Shown here: one piece after another, positions 36,626 through 46,203 of the stretch
Layout: each line of letters opens with the position of its first letter
Position numbering within the stretch: the stretch's first letter is position 1
Source of the DNA: Nocardia cyriacigeorgica
GTDB taxonomy: Bacteria > Actinomycetota > Actinomycetes > Mycobacteriales > Mycobacteriaceae
Direction: 5' to 3'
NCBI RefSeq assembly: GCF_005863245.1
Contig: NZ_VBUT01000007.1
Location: 124,001-188,000, forward strand
DNA: 64,000 nucleotides
Notes under the pieces: generated by a model
Databases searched by the model: none
The model's input: only the letters and a program-made list of their open reading frames with translations
Told to the model about the DNA's origin: nothing
Program-made: the position numbers and the translations under genes

Positions 36626-37705
36626 TCAGACGTCGGTGGAGAAGCGGATCCCGCCGTCGGGGATCTCCACCCCGGGCCAGACCCGCGCACCACGCAGCAG
36701 CTCGCAGCGGGCGCCGACGCTGGCGCCGTCACCGATGACGGCGTCGCGGACCAGCGCCCGCGGGCCGATCCGGGCACCGAAGCCGATGATCGAACGCTCG
36801 ACGGTCGCCCCGGCCTCCACCCGGGCGCCGTCGAACAACACCGCACCGTCGAGGCGGGCACCGGCACCGACCTCGGCGCCGCGGCCGACCACGGTGCCGC
36901 CGATGAGCAGCGCACCCGGCGCCACACCCGCACCCTGATGCACCAGCGATTCACCGCGCTGACCCGGCAGGGCGGGCGAAGGCGCGATGCCGCGCACCAG
37001 ATCCGCCGAGCCGCGCACGAAATCTTCCGGGGTGCCCATATCCCGCCAGTACGAGGTGTCGACATGCCCCTGCACCCTGGCACCCTCGGTCAGCAGCGCC
37101 GGGAACACCTCACGCTCCACCGACACCGGACGCCCGGACGGGATCTTCTCGATGTACTCGCGCCGGAACACGTAGCAACCGGCATTGATCTGGTCGGTCG
37201 GCGGATCCTGGGTCTTCTCCAGGAACGCGGTGACCCGGCCGTTCTCGTCGGTCGGCACGCAACCGAAGGCCCGCGGATCGCTCACCCGCACCAGATGCAG
37301 CGTGACGTCGGCCTTGGTGGACTCGTGCGTGTCGAGGATCGCGCCGAGATCGGTGCCGCCGAGGACGTCGCCGTTGAACACCATGACGTTGTCCGCGCGC
37401 AGCTTGGGCAGCACATTGCGGATGCCGCCGCCGGTGCCCAGCGGCTCGGTCTCGGTGACGTATTCGATCTCGAGGCCGAGGTCGGCGCCGTCACCGAAGT
37501 GTTCCTCGAAGACTTCGGCCTTGAACGAGGTGCCCAGCACCACGTGGGTGATGCCCGCTTCGGCGATCCGGGCCAGCAGGTGGGTCAGGAACGGCAGACC
37601 CGCGGTGGGCAGCATCGGCTTGGGTGCCGACAGGGTCAGCGGACGCAGCCGCGTCCCCTGACCGCCGACCAGAATCACGGCGTCGGTGCCTGAATGTCCT
37701 GACAT
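36626..37705 (-). CDS. mpg1: Mannose-1-phosphate guanylyltransferase
   Basis: 359 residues from ATG 37705, the same length as the mycobacterial protein (Rv3264c). It makes GDP-mannose from mannose-1-phosphate and GTP. Nucleotidyltransferase signature AVILVGGQGTRLRPLT, metal-site Asp in VFNGDVLGGTD, and a C-terminal left-handed beta-helix of hexapeptide repeats. It completes the manA-manB-mpg1 route in this window, and follows wbbL on the same strand. Confidence 0.93.
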   Translation of the reverse strand: MSGHSGTDAVILVGGQGTRLRPLTLSAPKPMLPTAGLPFLTHLLARIAEAGITHVVLGTSFKAEVFEEHFGDGADLGLEIEYVTETEPLGTGGGIRNVLPKLRADNVMVFNGDVLGGTDLGAILDTHESTKADVTLHLVRVSDPRAFGCVPTDENGRVTAFLEKTQDPPTDQINAGCYVFRREYIEKIPSGRPVSVEREVFPALLTEGARVQGHVDTSYWRDMGTPEDFVRGSADLVRGIAPSPALPGQRGESLVHQGAGVAPGALLIGGTVVGRGAEVGAGARLDGAVLFDGARVEAGATVERSIIGFGARIGPRALVRDAVIGDGASVGARCELLRGARVWPGVEIPDGGIRFSTDV

Positions 37706-37748
37706 CGAGGGTCCTCTGTTCACAGTGGATCGTCCGCGAGCGGTGCAC

Positions 37749-38648
37749 TCACGAAGCTTCGTCGCGCGCCTTCGCGCGCAGCGCAGATCGAACCGCAATC
37801 CGGGAGCGAACCGCAAGTCCGACCCGCAGCGCCAGCCGCAACGGGGCCTGCCACCAGTGCGGATGCCGGTCGGCCTGGAAGCGGTAGGCGCTGGCGTGGT
37901 GGGCGGGCAGCATCAGCTCGGGATGCCTGCCCGCGGCGTGCCCCTTGGCGTGGGTGACCTCGGCGGTGGGCACGAAGACGTTGTGCCAGCCCGCGCGGCC
38001 CATCCGGTCGCCGAAGTCGACGTCCTCCATGTACATGAAGTAGCGCGAATCGAAGCCGTCGATGGCGTCGAACGCGGCGCGGCGCACCAGCAGGCACGAC
38101 CCGGACAGCCAGCCGACGCTGCGTTCGGAGATCTGCTCGTTCTCCTGCCGGTAGCGCACGGTCCAGGGGTTGGACTTCCAGATGGAACCGAGAATGGCGT
38201 GACCGGCGCCGTCGAGCAGGCCCGGCACCGAACGCGCGGACGGGTAGATGCTGCCGTCCGGTTCCCGCACCATCGGGCCGAGCGCACCGGCACGCGGCCA
38301 GCGCTGCGCGGCGGCCAGCAGCTCATCGATGGCGTCGTTGCCCCAGCGGATGTCCGGATTGGAGATGACGATGAATTCGATCGACGGGTCCAGTTCGGCG
38401 ACGGCCCGGTTGATGGCGCCGCCGTAACCGATATTGCCTCCGGTGCGTAGCAGCCGCACATGCGAATTGGCCTCGGCCACCATTTCCGGCACACCGTCGA
38501 CCGACCCGTTGTCGGCCAGGATCACCTGCGGCTTTTCCGCGGTAGCGGTGGCCAGCGTGCTGATGAAGTGCTCGAGGTGCTCGCCGGGCGAGTAGGTGAC
38601 CGTGACGACGGCCAGGCTCGGCTGACCCGTGGAATCGGAGGGGCTCAC
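37749..38648 (-). CDS. wbbL: Rhamnosyltransferase WbbL (arabinogalactan linker)
   Basis: 299 residues from GTG 38648, which overlaps the rmlD stop (GTGA). GT2-family glycosyltransferase: VTVTYSPGEHLEHFISTL, ADNGSVDG, SNPDIRWG and the acidic YMEDVDFGDR. In mycobacteria it adds L-rhamnose to GlcNAc-PP-decaprenyl to build the peptidoglycan-arabinogalactan linker. Coupling with rmlD, which makes dTDP-rhamnose, supports this. Confidence 0.92.
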   Translation of the reverse strand: MSPSDSTGQPSLAVVTVTYSPGEHLEHFISTLATATAEKPQVILADNGSVDGVPEMVAEANSHVRLLRTGGNIGYGGAINRAVAELDPSIEFIVISNPDIRWGNDAIDELLAAAQRWPRAGALGPMVREPDGSIYPSARSVPGLLDGAGHAILGSIWKSNPWTVRYRQENEQISERSVGWLSGSCLLVRRAAFDAIDGFDSRYFMYMEDVDFGDRMGRAGWHNVFVPTAEVTHAKGHAAGRHPELMLPAHHASAYRFQADRHPHWWQAPLRLALRVGLAVRSRIAVRSALRAKARDEAS

Positions 38649-39541
38649 AGCGGTCCAGCGTAACTGGAGCGGCGGCGCAGCGCGTCGTCGAGCGCCGAGC
38701 GCCAATCCCGCAGCGGCGTCAGGCCGGCATCGGCCCAGGACGCGCCCGACAGCACCGAATACGCCGGGCGCCGAGCGGGTCTGGGGAATTTCGAGGAATC
38801 GCAGGGCCGCACCCGCTGCGGATCGGCGCCGACCCCGGCGAAGACCGCCTGGGCCAGATCGAACCGGCTCGCGGTACCGGCATTGGTGGCGTGCAGCAGC
38901 CGCGGAGCCTGCGGTGTGCGCGCCAGTTCCAGCAGGCCGAGCGCCAGATCGCCGCCGTAGGTGGGGCAGCTGAGCTGGTCGTCGACTACGTCGATGGTGT
39001 CGCGTTCGCGTTCCAGCTTCAGCATCGTCGCCACGAAGTCGGCGCCCGCCGCGCGGAACACCCAGGACGTGCGGACCACGTGCGCCTGCGCGGCAGAGTC
39101 CAGTACCGCGTGTTCGCCGGCCAGTTTCGACTGTCCGTAGACCGACACGGGCGCGGTGAGGTCGGTGGTCTCGTAAGGCCGGGTCGCGGTGCCGTCGAAG
39201 ACGTAGTCGGTGGAGATATGGATCAGCCGCGCGCCCACCTCGGCGCACGCCGCCGCCAGCACCGCGGGGCCCGTCTCGTTGGCCGCGAAGGCCGCGGTCC
39301 GCTCGGATTCGGCGGCGTCGACGTCGGTGAAGGCGGCGCAGTTGATGATCACGTCACCTGGGCCGACGATCGCGCGGACGGCGCCGGCGTCGGTGATATC
39401 GAGGTCGCGGTGACCGAACGCACGCGCGGCGGGCGCGAACCGCCGCAACTCGTGGCCGAGCAGCCCGCCGGCGCCGGTGACGACCAAGCGCTCGGCCAGG
39501 GCGGGGTCGGCGGGCGTTTCCGGCGGTGTAGCGGCGCTCAT
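38645..39541 (-). CDS. rmlD: dTDP-4-dehydrorhamnose reductase
   Basis: 298 residues from ATG 39541. Short-chain dehydrogenase fold; GAGGLLGHELRRFAP nucleotide motif, STDYVFDG and the YGQSK catalytic pair. It forms dTDP-L-rhamnose for WbbL. It is divergent from the LCP gene. Confidence 0.93.
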   Translation of the reverse strand: MSAATPPETPADPALAERLVVTGAGGLLGHELRRFAPAARAFGHRDLDITDAGAVRAIVGPGDVIINCAAFTDVDAAESERTAAFAANETGPAVLAAACAEVGARLIHISTDYVFDGTATRPYETTDLTAPVSVYGQSKLAGEHAVLDSAAQAHVVRTSWVFRAAGADFVATMLKLERERDTIDVVDDQLSCPTYGGDLALGLLELARTPQAPRLLHATNAGTASRFDLAQAVFAGVGADPQRVRPCDSSKFPRPARRPAYSVLSGASWADAGLTPLRDWRSALDDALRRRSSYAGPL

Positions 39542-39705
39542 GCGGTCAGTCTGGCACGCCGTGACACCAGCGGTTCGGCTCCACCACCGTTGCCGTTGGT
39601 TAGCCTCGTGATGGGGCTGGGTGTCATGAGCGACGCTGAGTCGAAAGGACTGGAATCGATCGCCGGGTCCGTCGAGCGGACCCGACGGGGTGGAGAGGAC
39701 TGCAG

Positions 39706-41205
39706 GTGGCGCAGCGCAGGGCGGCAAGTGGGGGTGGCGCACCGATGTCCCGCACGGAATGGGAACCGGGTTCGTTCGGCCCGATGCGTGCGCTGGTGGC
39801 CGTGATCGCTGTGCTGGTGCTGGTGGTCACCGGCCTGGCCTGGCGCAGCGTGGACAGCCTCATCTCCAATATCGAACGCATCTCCGATCTGGGCCTGGGC
39901 GGCGGTCGTGACGGCGCGGTCGACATCCTGCTGGTCGGCGTCGATTCGCGCACCGACGCGCACGGCAACCCGCTGACCGACGCCGAGCGCGCCATGCTGC
40001 ACGCCGGCGACGAGATCGGCACCAACACCGACACCATCGTGCTGGTCCGGGTCCCCAACGACGGCAGCTCCGCGACGGCCATCTCCATCCCCCGCGACTC
40101 CTACGTCGACATCCCGGGCCTCGGCAAGGGCAAGATCAACTCCGCCTATGGCATCACCAAGCAGCAGGAACAGCAGGAACTGCTGGACGAGGGCGTCGCC
40201 GAGGACGAGGCCGAACGCAAGTCCACCCAGGCGGGCCGTCAGGCGCTGGTCAAGACGGTCGCCGGGCTGACCGGCATCACCGTCGACCATTACGCCGAGG
40301 TGAGCCTGCTCGGGTTCGTGCTGCTCACCGACGCCGTCGGCGGAGTGGACGTCTGCCTGAACAATCCGGTCGACGAATGGATGTCGGGCGCCTCGTTCCC
40401 GGCGGGCAGACAGCGCCTCGACGGCCCGCGCGCGCTGAGTTTCGTCCGTCAGCGACACGACCTGCCGCGCGGCGACCTGGACCGTATCGTGCGCCAGCAG
40501 GTGTTCATGGCCCAGCTGGTGCAGCAGGTGCTCAGCAAGGACACCTTGAGCAATCCCGGCAGGCTCAGCGAGTTGAGTGAGGCCGTCGGCCGCACGATCG
40601 TGCTCGACGAGGACTGGGATGTGCTGGCATTTCTGCAACAACTCCAGGACCTGACCGGCGGCAAGGTCACCTTCGAGACCATCCCGGTGGCCGACCTCAA
40701 CGGCACCTCCCCCGACGGCGAATCGGTGGTGCGGGTGGAGCCGAAAGCGGTCAAGTCGTATGTGGCCTCGCTGGTCGGCGAGGAGAGTGAGGAACCCGAG
40801 ACGCCCGCCGTCACACCGTCGTCGGTCACGGTCAACGTGTTCAACGCGAGCCTGGTCGGCGGTCTGGCCGGTCAGGTATCTCAGGCCTTGAGCGCCAAGG
40901 GCTTCCAGCAGGGCGAGGTGGACAATTACTCCGGCGACCCCGTCACCAGCAGCCGGGTGCTCGCGGCCTCGACCTCGGACCCGAAGGCCAAAGCGGTGGC
41001 CGAGGCGCTGGGCGGCCTGACGGTGCTCGCCGACGAGACGGTTGCACCGGATACGGTGAGCGTGGTGCTGGCGAGCGACTATTCTGGTCCCGGGTCGGAG
41101 GCGGGCAGCATGTTCGACTTCGACACTCCGTCGACCTCCGCCACCCCCGTACCGCCCGCTCCGCCGATCGATGCAGGCAAGAACGGACCGACATGCGTGA
41201 ATTAG
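39706..41205 (+). CDS. LytR-CpsA-Psr family cell-wall ligase
   Basis: 499 residues from GTG with GGAGAGG upstream. One N-terminal membrane segment (about 27-46), then the LCP catalytic domain (DILLVGVDSRTD, GTNTDTIVLVRV, SIPRDSYVDIPG, KINSAYG, FVRQRHDL) and a C-terminal LytR_C domain (VTVNVFNASLVGGLAGQVSQALSAKG). It transfers arabinogalactan or similar glycan onto peptidoglycan outside the membrane; position next to rmlD-wbbL matches Rv3267/CpsA-type genes. Confidence 0.92.
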   Translation: MAQRRAASGGGAPMSRTEWEPGSFGPMRALVAVIAVLVLVVTGLAWRSVDSLISNIERISDLGLGGGRDGAVDILLVGVDSRTDAHGNPLTDAERAMLHAGDEIGTNTDTIVLVRVPNDGSSATAISIPRDSYVDIPGLGKGKINSAYGITKQQEQQELLDEGVAEDEAERKSTQAGRQALVKTVAGLTGITVDHYAEVSLLGFVLLTDAVGGVDVCLNNPVDEWMSGASFPAGRQRLDGPRALSFVRQRHDLPRGDLDRIVRQQVFMAQLVQQVLSKDTLSNPGRLSELSEAVGRTIVLDEDWDVLAFLQQLQDLTGGKVTFETIPVADLNGTSPDGESVVRVEPKAVKSYVASLVGEESEEPETPAVTPSSVTVNVFNASLVGGLAGQVSQALSAKGFQQGEVDNYSGDPVTSSRVLAASTSDPKAKAVAEALGGLTVLADETVAPDTVSVVLASDYSGPGSEAGSMFDFDTPSTSATPVPPAPPIDAGKNGPTCVN

Positions 41206-41226
41206 CCACCGCGCAGCCAACAGCCA

Positions 41227-41967
41227 GTGAGCGTGAACCAGCCGATGCGTGATCTCGAGCAAGCACTGACCCTCACCGAGGCGGTGCTCGACCCGATCCT
41301 CGCGCGCGAACCCGCGGGTCCGCGCGTCACCTACTACGACGATGCCACCGGGGCCAGGATCGAACTGTCCGGGCTCACGCTGGCCAACTGGGCGGCCAAG
41401 ACCGCCAACCTGGTGCGCGACGAATTCGGGCTCACCCCCGGCGCGCGGGTGGCGGTGCTGCTGCCCGCGCACTGGCAGACCGCGGCGGTGCTGCTCGGCT
41501 GCTGGTGGGCGGGCACCGAGGTGGTGTTGCATCCGGACCCGGACGCCGACCTGGCCCTGTCCACCGTCGACCGGCTCGACGACACCGACGGCGCGGGCGA
41601 GGTCGCGGTGCTGTCGCTGGATCCGATGGGTGCGCCGGTGCGCGATCTGCCGATCGGCGTCACCGATTTCGCCACCTCGGTCCGCGTGCACGGCGACCAG
41701 TTCCTGCCCGGGGGCATCGGCGTGGCGCTGGACGGGATGTCGGTGTCGGAGGTACTCGCCGAGGCGCGCACTTCGGCGCTGCGGCAAGGCTTCTCCGAGG
41801 GCGATCGGGTGCTGTCGAGCACCCCGTGGGATACCCCCGCCGAGCTCATCGACGGTTTCGTCGCGGTTCTCGCCGCCGGGGCCTCGCTGGTCCAGGTCGT
41901 CAATCCGGACCCGGCGCTGCGTGAGCGGCGCGTGGAGACCGAACGGGTGACCGCGCTGCGCGGCTGA
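41227..41967 (+). CDS. TIGR03089 family protein (AMP-ligase N-terminal-like), Rv3268-like
   Basis: 246 residues, GTG start 21 bases after the LCP stop. It resembles only the first part of the adenylate-forming ligase fold (LANWAAKTANLVRDEFGLTPGARVAVLLPAHWQTAAVLLGCWWAGTEVV), without the ATP-binding and catalytic motifs, so it is not expected to be a ligase. The location is conserved in mycobacteria. Confidence 0.85.
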   Translation: MSVNQPMRDLEQALTLTEAVLDPILAREPAGPRVTYYDDATGARIELSGLTLANWAAKTANLVRDEFGLTPGARVAVLLPAHWQTAAVLLGCWWAGTEVVLHPDPDADLALSTVDRLDDTDGAGEVAVLSLDPMGAPVRDLPIGVTDFATSVRVHGDQFLPGGIGVALDGMSVSEVLAEARTSALRQGFSEGDRVLSSTPWDTPAELIDGFVAVLAAGASLVQVVNPDPALRERRVETERVTALRG

Positions 41968-42092
41968 GACCGGCCCCGGCTCCTACCGTGGTATAGGTCG
42001 ATTGTCCGACTCTGGGACGTTCCCGCCGCTGCGCCGGTTCCGTACCGTGGTGATATCGCACACACACATCAGACGATGGGGTCGGGTGAGAG

Positions 42093-43397
42093 ATGAAGCC
42101 GCAGTATTTGTTCCGGTGGTTGTCGGTGCACGGTGCGCCACGCGCGATCCTGCGGACGCAGGCGCGCCGCGGCGATGCGTTCGCGCAGTTGATGGGCGGG
42201 CCCGTCGGGGTGGACGATCCCTATCCGCTGATCGAACAGTTACGCGGTGCGGGCGGGCTACAGCGCGCCGCGCTGTCGTGGGTCACCTTCGACCACGGGC
42301 TGAGCCGAGCCATCCTGCGTGACAATCGGTTCGGCGTGCGCGCACCCGAGAGCTTCGTTCCCGGACCCCTACAGCGGTTGGCCAAGCATTTCCCGATCCC
42401 ACCCAATCCGGTGGAGCCGCCGTCGATGCTGGTGATCGACCCGCCCGAGCACACGAGGATGCGTAAACCGGTGTCCTCGGCGTTCACCCCGCGCGCCATC
42501 GGCAAGCTGCGCGATCGGGTCGAGAGCGTCACCACCGAGCTGCTCGACGCCCTGCCCGCGCACGGCTCCGCCGATCTGGTGCAGGCCTATGCCGCGCAGG
42601 TGCCGATCGCGATCATCTCCGAAATGCTCGGCTTCCCGGACGCGGACCGAGAGATGTTCCTGCGCTGGGGCGACCGGATGACGCCACTGCTGGACCTGGG
42701 GATCTCCTGGCGGGCCCACCAGAACGCCATGGACGCCACCCACTTCATGAACCACTATCTGATCGAGCACATCGAGCGCCTGCGCCGAAACCCGGGCGAT
42801 GACATCCTCAGCTCCCTCGTCACCGCCGGCGAATTGAACACCGAGGAACTGATCGCGACCGCGAGCCTGCTCATGGGCGCGGGCTTCGAAACCACGGTCA
42901 ACCTGATCAGCAACGGCGTCGGCCAACTGCTCGCCCACCCGGAACAACTCGCCCGGCTCCGCGAGGAACCCGAGCTGTGGCCGAACGCGGTGGAGGAAGT
43001 GCTGCGCTTCGATCCGCCCGTGCAGACCACGGCGCGCACCGCCATCGCGGACCTCGAATTCGAGGGCGTGCCGCTGCGAGCCGGCGCAACGATCGTGCTG
43101 TCGCTGGCAGGCGCCAACCGTGATCCAGCGGTCTTCGAGGATCCGGCCCGCTTCGACATCGCCCGGGCCAACGCCAAGGACCATCTCACCTTCAGCAGCG
43201 GCATCCACGTCTGTCTGGGCGCCAGCCTGGCCCGGATGGAAGGCACCTACGCCCTGCGCGCGCTGTTCGAGCGTTTCCCCGAGCTTCGACTGGAAGGCCC
43301 GCCGCGCCGCAGGCAGCTGTTCACGCTGCACGGATACGAGCAGATGCCGGTGAATCTGGGCCCGCGGGCGCGCAGCCCACAGCACACCGGCGTCTGA
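42093..43397 (+). CDS. Cytochrome P450
   Basis: 434 residues. I-helix AGFETT (263-268), ExxR in EEVLR, and the haem loop FSSGIHVCLGASLAR with Cys374. Soluble class I P450, closest in style to actinobacterial CYP107/CYP125-like families, but the subfamily cannot be fixed by eye. No adjacent ferredoxin. A hairpin terminator lies between it and the convergent esterase. Confidence 0.92.
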   Translation: MKPQYLFRWLSVHGAPRAILRTQARRGDAFAQLMGGPVGVDDPYPLIEQLRGAGGLQRAALSWVTFDHGLSRAILRDNRFGVRAPESFVPGPLQRLAKHFPIPPNPVEPPSMLVIDPPEHTRMRKPVSSAFTPRAIGKLRDRVESVTTELLDALPAHGSADLVQAYAAQVPIAIISEMLGFPDADREMFLRWGDRMTPLLDLGISWRAHQNAMDATHFMNHYLIEHIERLRRNPGDDILSSLVTAGELNTEELIATASLLMGAGFETTVNLISNGVGQLLAHPEQLARLREEPELWPNAVEEVLRFDPPVQTTARTAIADLEFEGVPLRAGATIVLSLAGANRDPAVFEDPARFDIARANAKDHLTFSSGIHVCLGASLARMEGTYALRALFERFPELRLEGPPRRRQLFTLHGYEQMPVNLGPRARSPQHTGV

Positions 43398-43403
43398 GCA
43401 GCC

Positions 43404-43446
43404 GGTGCCCGGGCGGGCCGGGGTGGGGATGGCCCGCCTGGGCACC
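43404..43446. terminator. Bidirectional hairpin between P450 and esterase genes
   Basis: GGTGCCCGGGCGGGCC (43404-43419) pairs with GGCCCGCCTGGGCACC (43431-43446), one G-T pair, 11-base loop, between convergent stops. Confidence 0.75.
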
Positions 43447-43448
43447 GC

Positions 43449-45017
43449 TCAGGCGAAGCCGACCGCCTGCTCGCCCCAGGCGGTGTGCAGGTCGTGGTCA
43501 GGGTCGTCGACGACGCGGTCGACGGCGTCGATGAGCAGGGTGGTGCGGGTCTGCTCGTGATAAGGCGGCCAATGCTTGGACCCGTCGAGCGCGGCGGGCA
43601 CGCCATGGTGGGCGAAGGCCAGCCAGCGCCGCATCATTCGTCCGGAGACCTCGGAGGCCACCTTGCGGCCGCCGAGCCAGAACGTCGGATCGTGGTTGAA
43701 GGTGCCGAAATTACCGAAGACATAGGGCAATTCGGTGGCATGCCCGGCCCCGACCCGCGCTGCCTTCAACATCGGAGTGGCATGGTCGAACCGGTACATC
43801 CAGGTGCGCGAATGCCGGGAATGGGTATCGGCCACCCAGTGCGCGGGCATCCGGAACGCGGCATCGGTGGACATGGCCAGCGCGCCGCGCGGCTTGGCCA
43901 GATCGGGGTAGGCGGAGGTGATCTCGGCGATGCGTTCGTGCGACATCCCCGGGTGACTTTCCTGCACCCCGTTGAGCATGGCGTTCACCGCTTCCGGGGT
44001 GACCGGCATGATCGGCGAGCGGAACAGCCGGAACAGCGACGCCTCGTCCTTGTTGGTGCCGATGATCAGCGGCACCCGGTGCGAAAGCCCGTCGCGGAAA
44101 CGGTCGGTCGGATACCCTGGCAGCAGATCGCCGTCGACCACCGGGGCCGCGGCCAAGGTCCCGGGGGCCTGGATCGGCACCTCATCGATCAAGATCGCGG
44201 CCGCGTCGATGATCCGGTCGATCGGACATTCCAGCAGTTCGCCGGCGCGCTCGCGGGGCAGGTCGATCAGCTCCAGGAACCGCTCGGCAACACCGGCGGC
44301 GCGTTCCCGGCCGAAAACCGTTGTCGCGGGCGGACTCTGCGCGATCGCGCGATGGAACAGCCCGGCCGCGCGGGGCGCGGTGAGCAGCGCGGTCACGCAA
44401 CCGCCGCCCGAGGATTCACCGAACAGGGTGACGTTGTCCGGGTCGCCGCCGAACGCGGCGATATTGCGCTGCACCCACTCCAGCGCGAACAGCTGATCGT
44501 GCAGGCCGAGATTGGGCACGAAATCCGGCGACAGCGACGACAGATCCAGGAAGCCGAGTGCCCCGATGCGGTAGTTGACGGTCACCACCACCACATCGCC
44601 GGTCTCGACCAGTTTGCGACCGTCGTAGATGCCCTGCGCCGCGGTGCCAAGGCAGTACGCGCCACCGTGCAACCACACCATGACCGGGTGCGGGCCGTCA
44701 TCGGTGCCCGCCGGAGCGAAGACATTGAGCCACAGACAGTCCTCCCCCATCCGCAGGCCCTTGTCGATGGGAACGGTGTTGTCCATGTTCTGCGGCGCGA
44801 TCTCACCGGGCTCGACGGTGTCGCGGACGCCGTCCCATGTCTGCGGTGGACGGGGCAGGGAGAACCGGTGCGGGCCTGCGGGTGCGGCGGCGTAGGGAAC
44901 ACCGCGCCAGACGAGCACACCGCCGTCGCGCACACCGCGCACCCGGCCGTATTCGGTCTCGGCCACCGGCCCGGACTCGTCCTGGGCGGCCGTCGCTCGC
45001 ATCAACTCAGTGCTCAT
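43449..45017 (-). CDS. Type B carboxylesterase
   Basis: 522 residues. Alpha/beta-hydrolase; oxyanion motif WLHGGAYCLG, nucleophile elbow GESSGGG, and the catalytic His in GAGHATELPYVFG. No signal peptide, so cytoplasmic. ATG 45017 is preceded by GAGGAGGGTC. Substrate unknown; related to p-nitrobenzyl esterases. Confidence 0.9.
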   Translation of the reverse strand: MSTELMRATAAQDESGPVAETEYGRVRGVRDGGVLVWRGVPYAAAPAGPHRFSLPRPPQTWDGVRDTVEPGEIAPQNMDNTVPIDKGLRMGEDCLWLNVFAPAGTDDGPHPVMVWLHGGAYCLGTAAQGIYDGRKLVETGDVVVVTVNYRIGALGFLDLSSLSPDFVPNLGLHDQLFALEWVQRNIAAFGGDPDNVTLFGESSGGGCVTALLTAPRAAGLFHRAIAQSPPATTVFGRERAAGVAERFLELIDLPRERAGELLECPIDRIIDAAAILIDEVPIQAPGTLAAAPVVDGDLLPGYPTDRFRDGLSHRVPLIIGTNKDEASLFRLFRSPIMPVTPEAVNAMLNGVQESHPGMSHERIAEITSAYPDLAKPRGALAMSTDAAFRMPAHWVADTHSRHSRTWMYRFDHATPMLKAARVGAGHATELPYVFGNFGTFNHDPTFWLGGRKVASEVSGRMMRRWLAFAHHGVPAALDGSKHWPPYHEQTRTTLLIDAVDRVVDDPDHDLHTAWGEQAVGFA

Positions 45018-45190
45018 CGCGGACCCTCCTCATACCTCTGTCTATCGAGGGTACGACGGTGTTCATGACACCCGTGGTGACCGAAGCGAACCATGTGACG
45101 GCGCGTCGCGCCCGGCGCGTCGGCGGTGCAGCTCAGCGGGCTATTCCGCGGCGAATGTCTGCTGGGTCACCTGCTCGCTACACTCGGCCC

Positions 45191-45409
45191 ATGCCGAGTT
45201 ACAACTTTCGGTGTCGCAGTTGCGGTGACACGTTCGAGGTGAACCGTCCGATGGCCGAGGCGTCTGCGCCCGCCGCCTGCCCGAACGGGCACGACGACAC
45301 CGTCAAACTGCTCACCACCTTCGCAACCGTCGGCCGGGCCGCCGCACCCGCGCCCGTCGCCGCCCCGCGCCCCGCCGGTGGGTGCTGTGGAGGCGGCTGC
45401 TGCGGCTGA
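45191..45409 (+). CDS. FmdB-type zinc-ribbon protein with CCGGGCCG tail
   Basis: 72 residues. N-terminal FmdB zinc ribbon (MPSYNFRCRSCGDTFEVNRP ... CPNGH). The Ala/Pro linker ends in GGCCGGGCCG, a cysteine-rich end that could bind metal. FmdB-like proteins are poorly characterised regulators or metal chaperones. It is convergent with the SelW-like gene, 12 bases apart. Confidence 0.82.
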   Translation: MPSYNFRCRSCGDTFEVNRPMAEASAPAACPNGHDDTVKLLTTFATVGRAAAPAPVAAPRPAGGCCGGGCCG

Positions 45410-45421
45410 GGCCGCGCACCT

Positions 45422-45697
45422 TCAGTCGCGGCGGTCGACGTGTCCGAGGTCGCGGTCCGGGGCCACCCGGTCACGCACCCGCTGCTTGAGCACCGCGATA
45501 TCGGGGAAACCGCCGTCGGCCTTGCGTTCCCAGATCTGCTCGCCGTCGACGGTGATCCGGAAGACGCCGCCGGTCCCCGGGATCAGGGCGACCTCGCCGA
45601 GTTCGGTGGCGAAGGTACTCAGCAGTTCCTGCGCCATCCAGCTCGCGCGCAGCAGCCAGCGGCACTGGGTGCAGTACTCAATCGCGACACGTGGCAT
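45422..45697 (-). CDS. SelT/SelW/SelH (Rdx) family protein
   Basis: 91 residues from ATG 45697. Thioredoxin-like fold with CTQC at the position of the CxxU motif in animal SelW (RVAIEYCTQCRWLLRASWMAQELL), and GTGGVFRITVDGEQIWERK. A Cys homologue, redox role inferred. Confidence 0.88.
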   Translation of the reverse strand: MPRVAIEYCTQCRWLLRASWMAQELLSTFATELGEVALIPGTGGVFRITVDGEQIWERKADGGFPDIAVLKQRVRDRVAPDRDLGHVDRRD

Positions 45698-45734
45698 GCG
45701 GCGAACACTACCGGGGCCGGCGGCTACCGGGCGA

Positions 45735-46139
45735 TCAGGCGCTGACGTCGCCGTCGAGGTAGACCCAGTGTCCGTCCTCGCGCACGAAGCGGCTGACCTC
45801 GTGCAGGGCACCGCGGCCGCCGGCGCCGTCGCGGTAGTGCGCGGTGAACTCGACCGTGCCGGTGTCGTCGAAGGGGCCGCCACGATCGGTGCGCTGGATC
45901 TCGAGGAACAGCCAGCGCTGGTCCGGGTCGAGTTCGAGGATGGCCGGGCGGGTGCGCCGATGCCAGGTCCGGCGCAGATAGTCGATGTCACCGACAGCGA
46001 AGGCGGTGTAGCGCGAGCGCATCAGCGCCTCGGCGGTCGGCGCCTCGCGCTCACCGGCCAGTATCGGCCCGCAGCAGCTGCCGAAGGGTTCACCGCGCCG
46101 GCACGGACATGGCTGCGTCTGATCCATGACATCGATCAT
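45735..46139 (-). CDS. YchJ/UPF0225 family SEC-C protein
   Basis: 134 residues from ATG 46139 (MIDVMDQTQPCPCRRGE; ATG 46127 is the alternative). The SEC-C zinc motif CPCRRGEPFGSCCGP is at the N terminus, followed by the NTF2-like body (ALMRSRYTAFAVGDIDYLRRTWH). Function unknown. Confidence 0.88.
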   Translation of the reverse strand: MIDVMDQTQPCPCRRGEPFGSCCGPILAGEREAPTAEALMRSRYTAFAVGDIDYLRRTWHRRTRPAILELDPDQRWLFLEIQRTDRGGPFDDTGTVEFTAHYRDGAGGRGALHEVSRFVREDGHWVYLDGDVSA

Positions 46140-46203
46140 GCTCACCCGCCGCCATCCGCGCCCGACCGGGGAACCGGCTGCCGCCCGGCGGACAGTCCCG
46201 TGC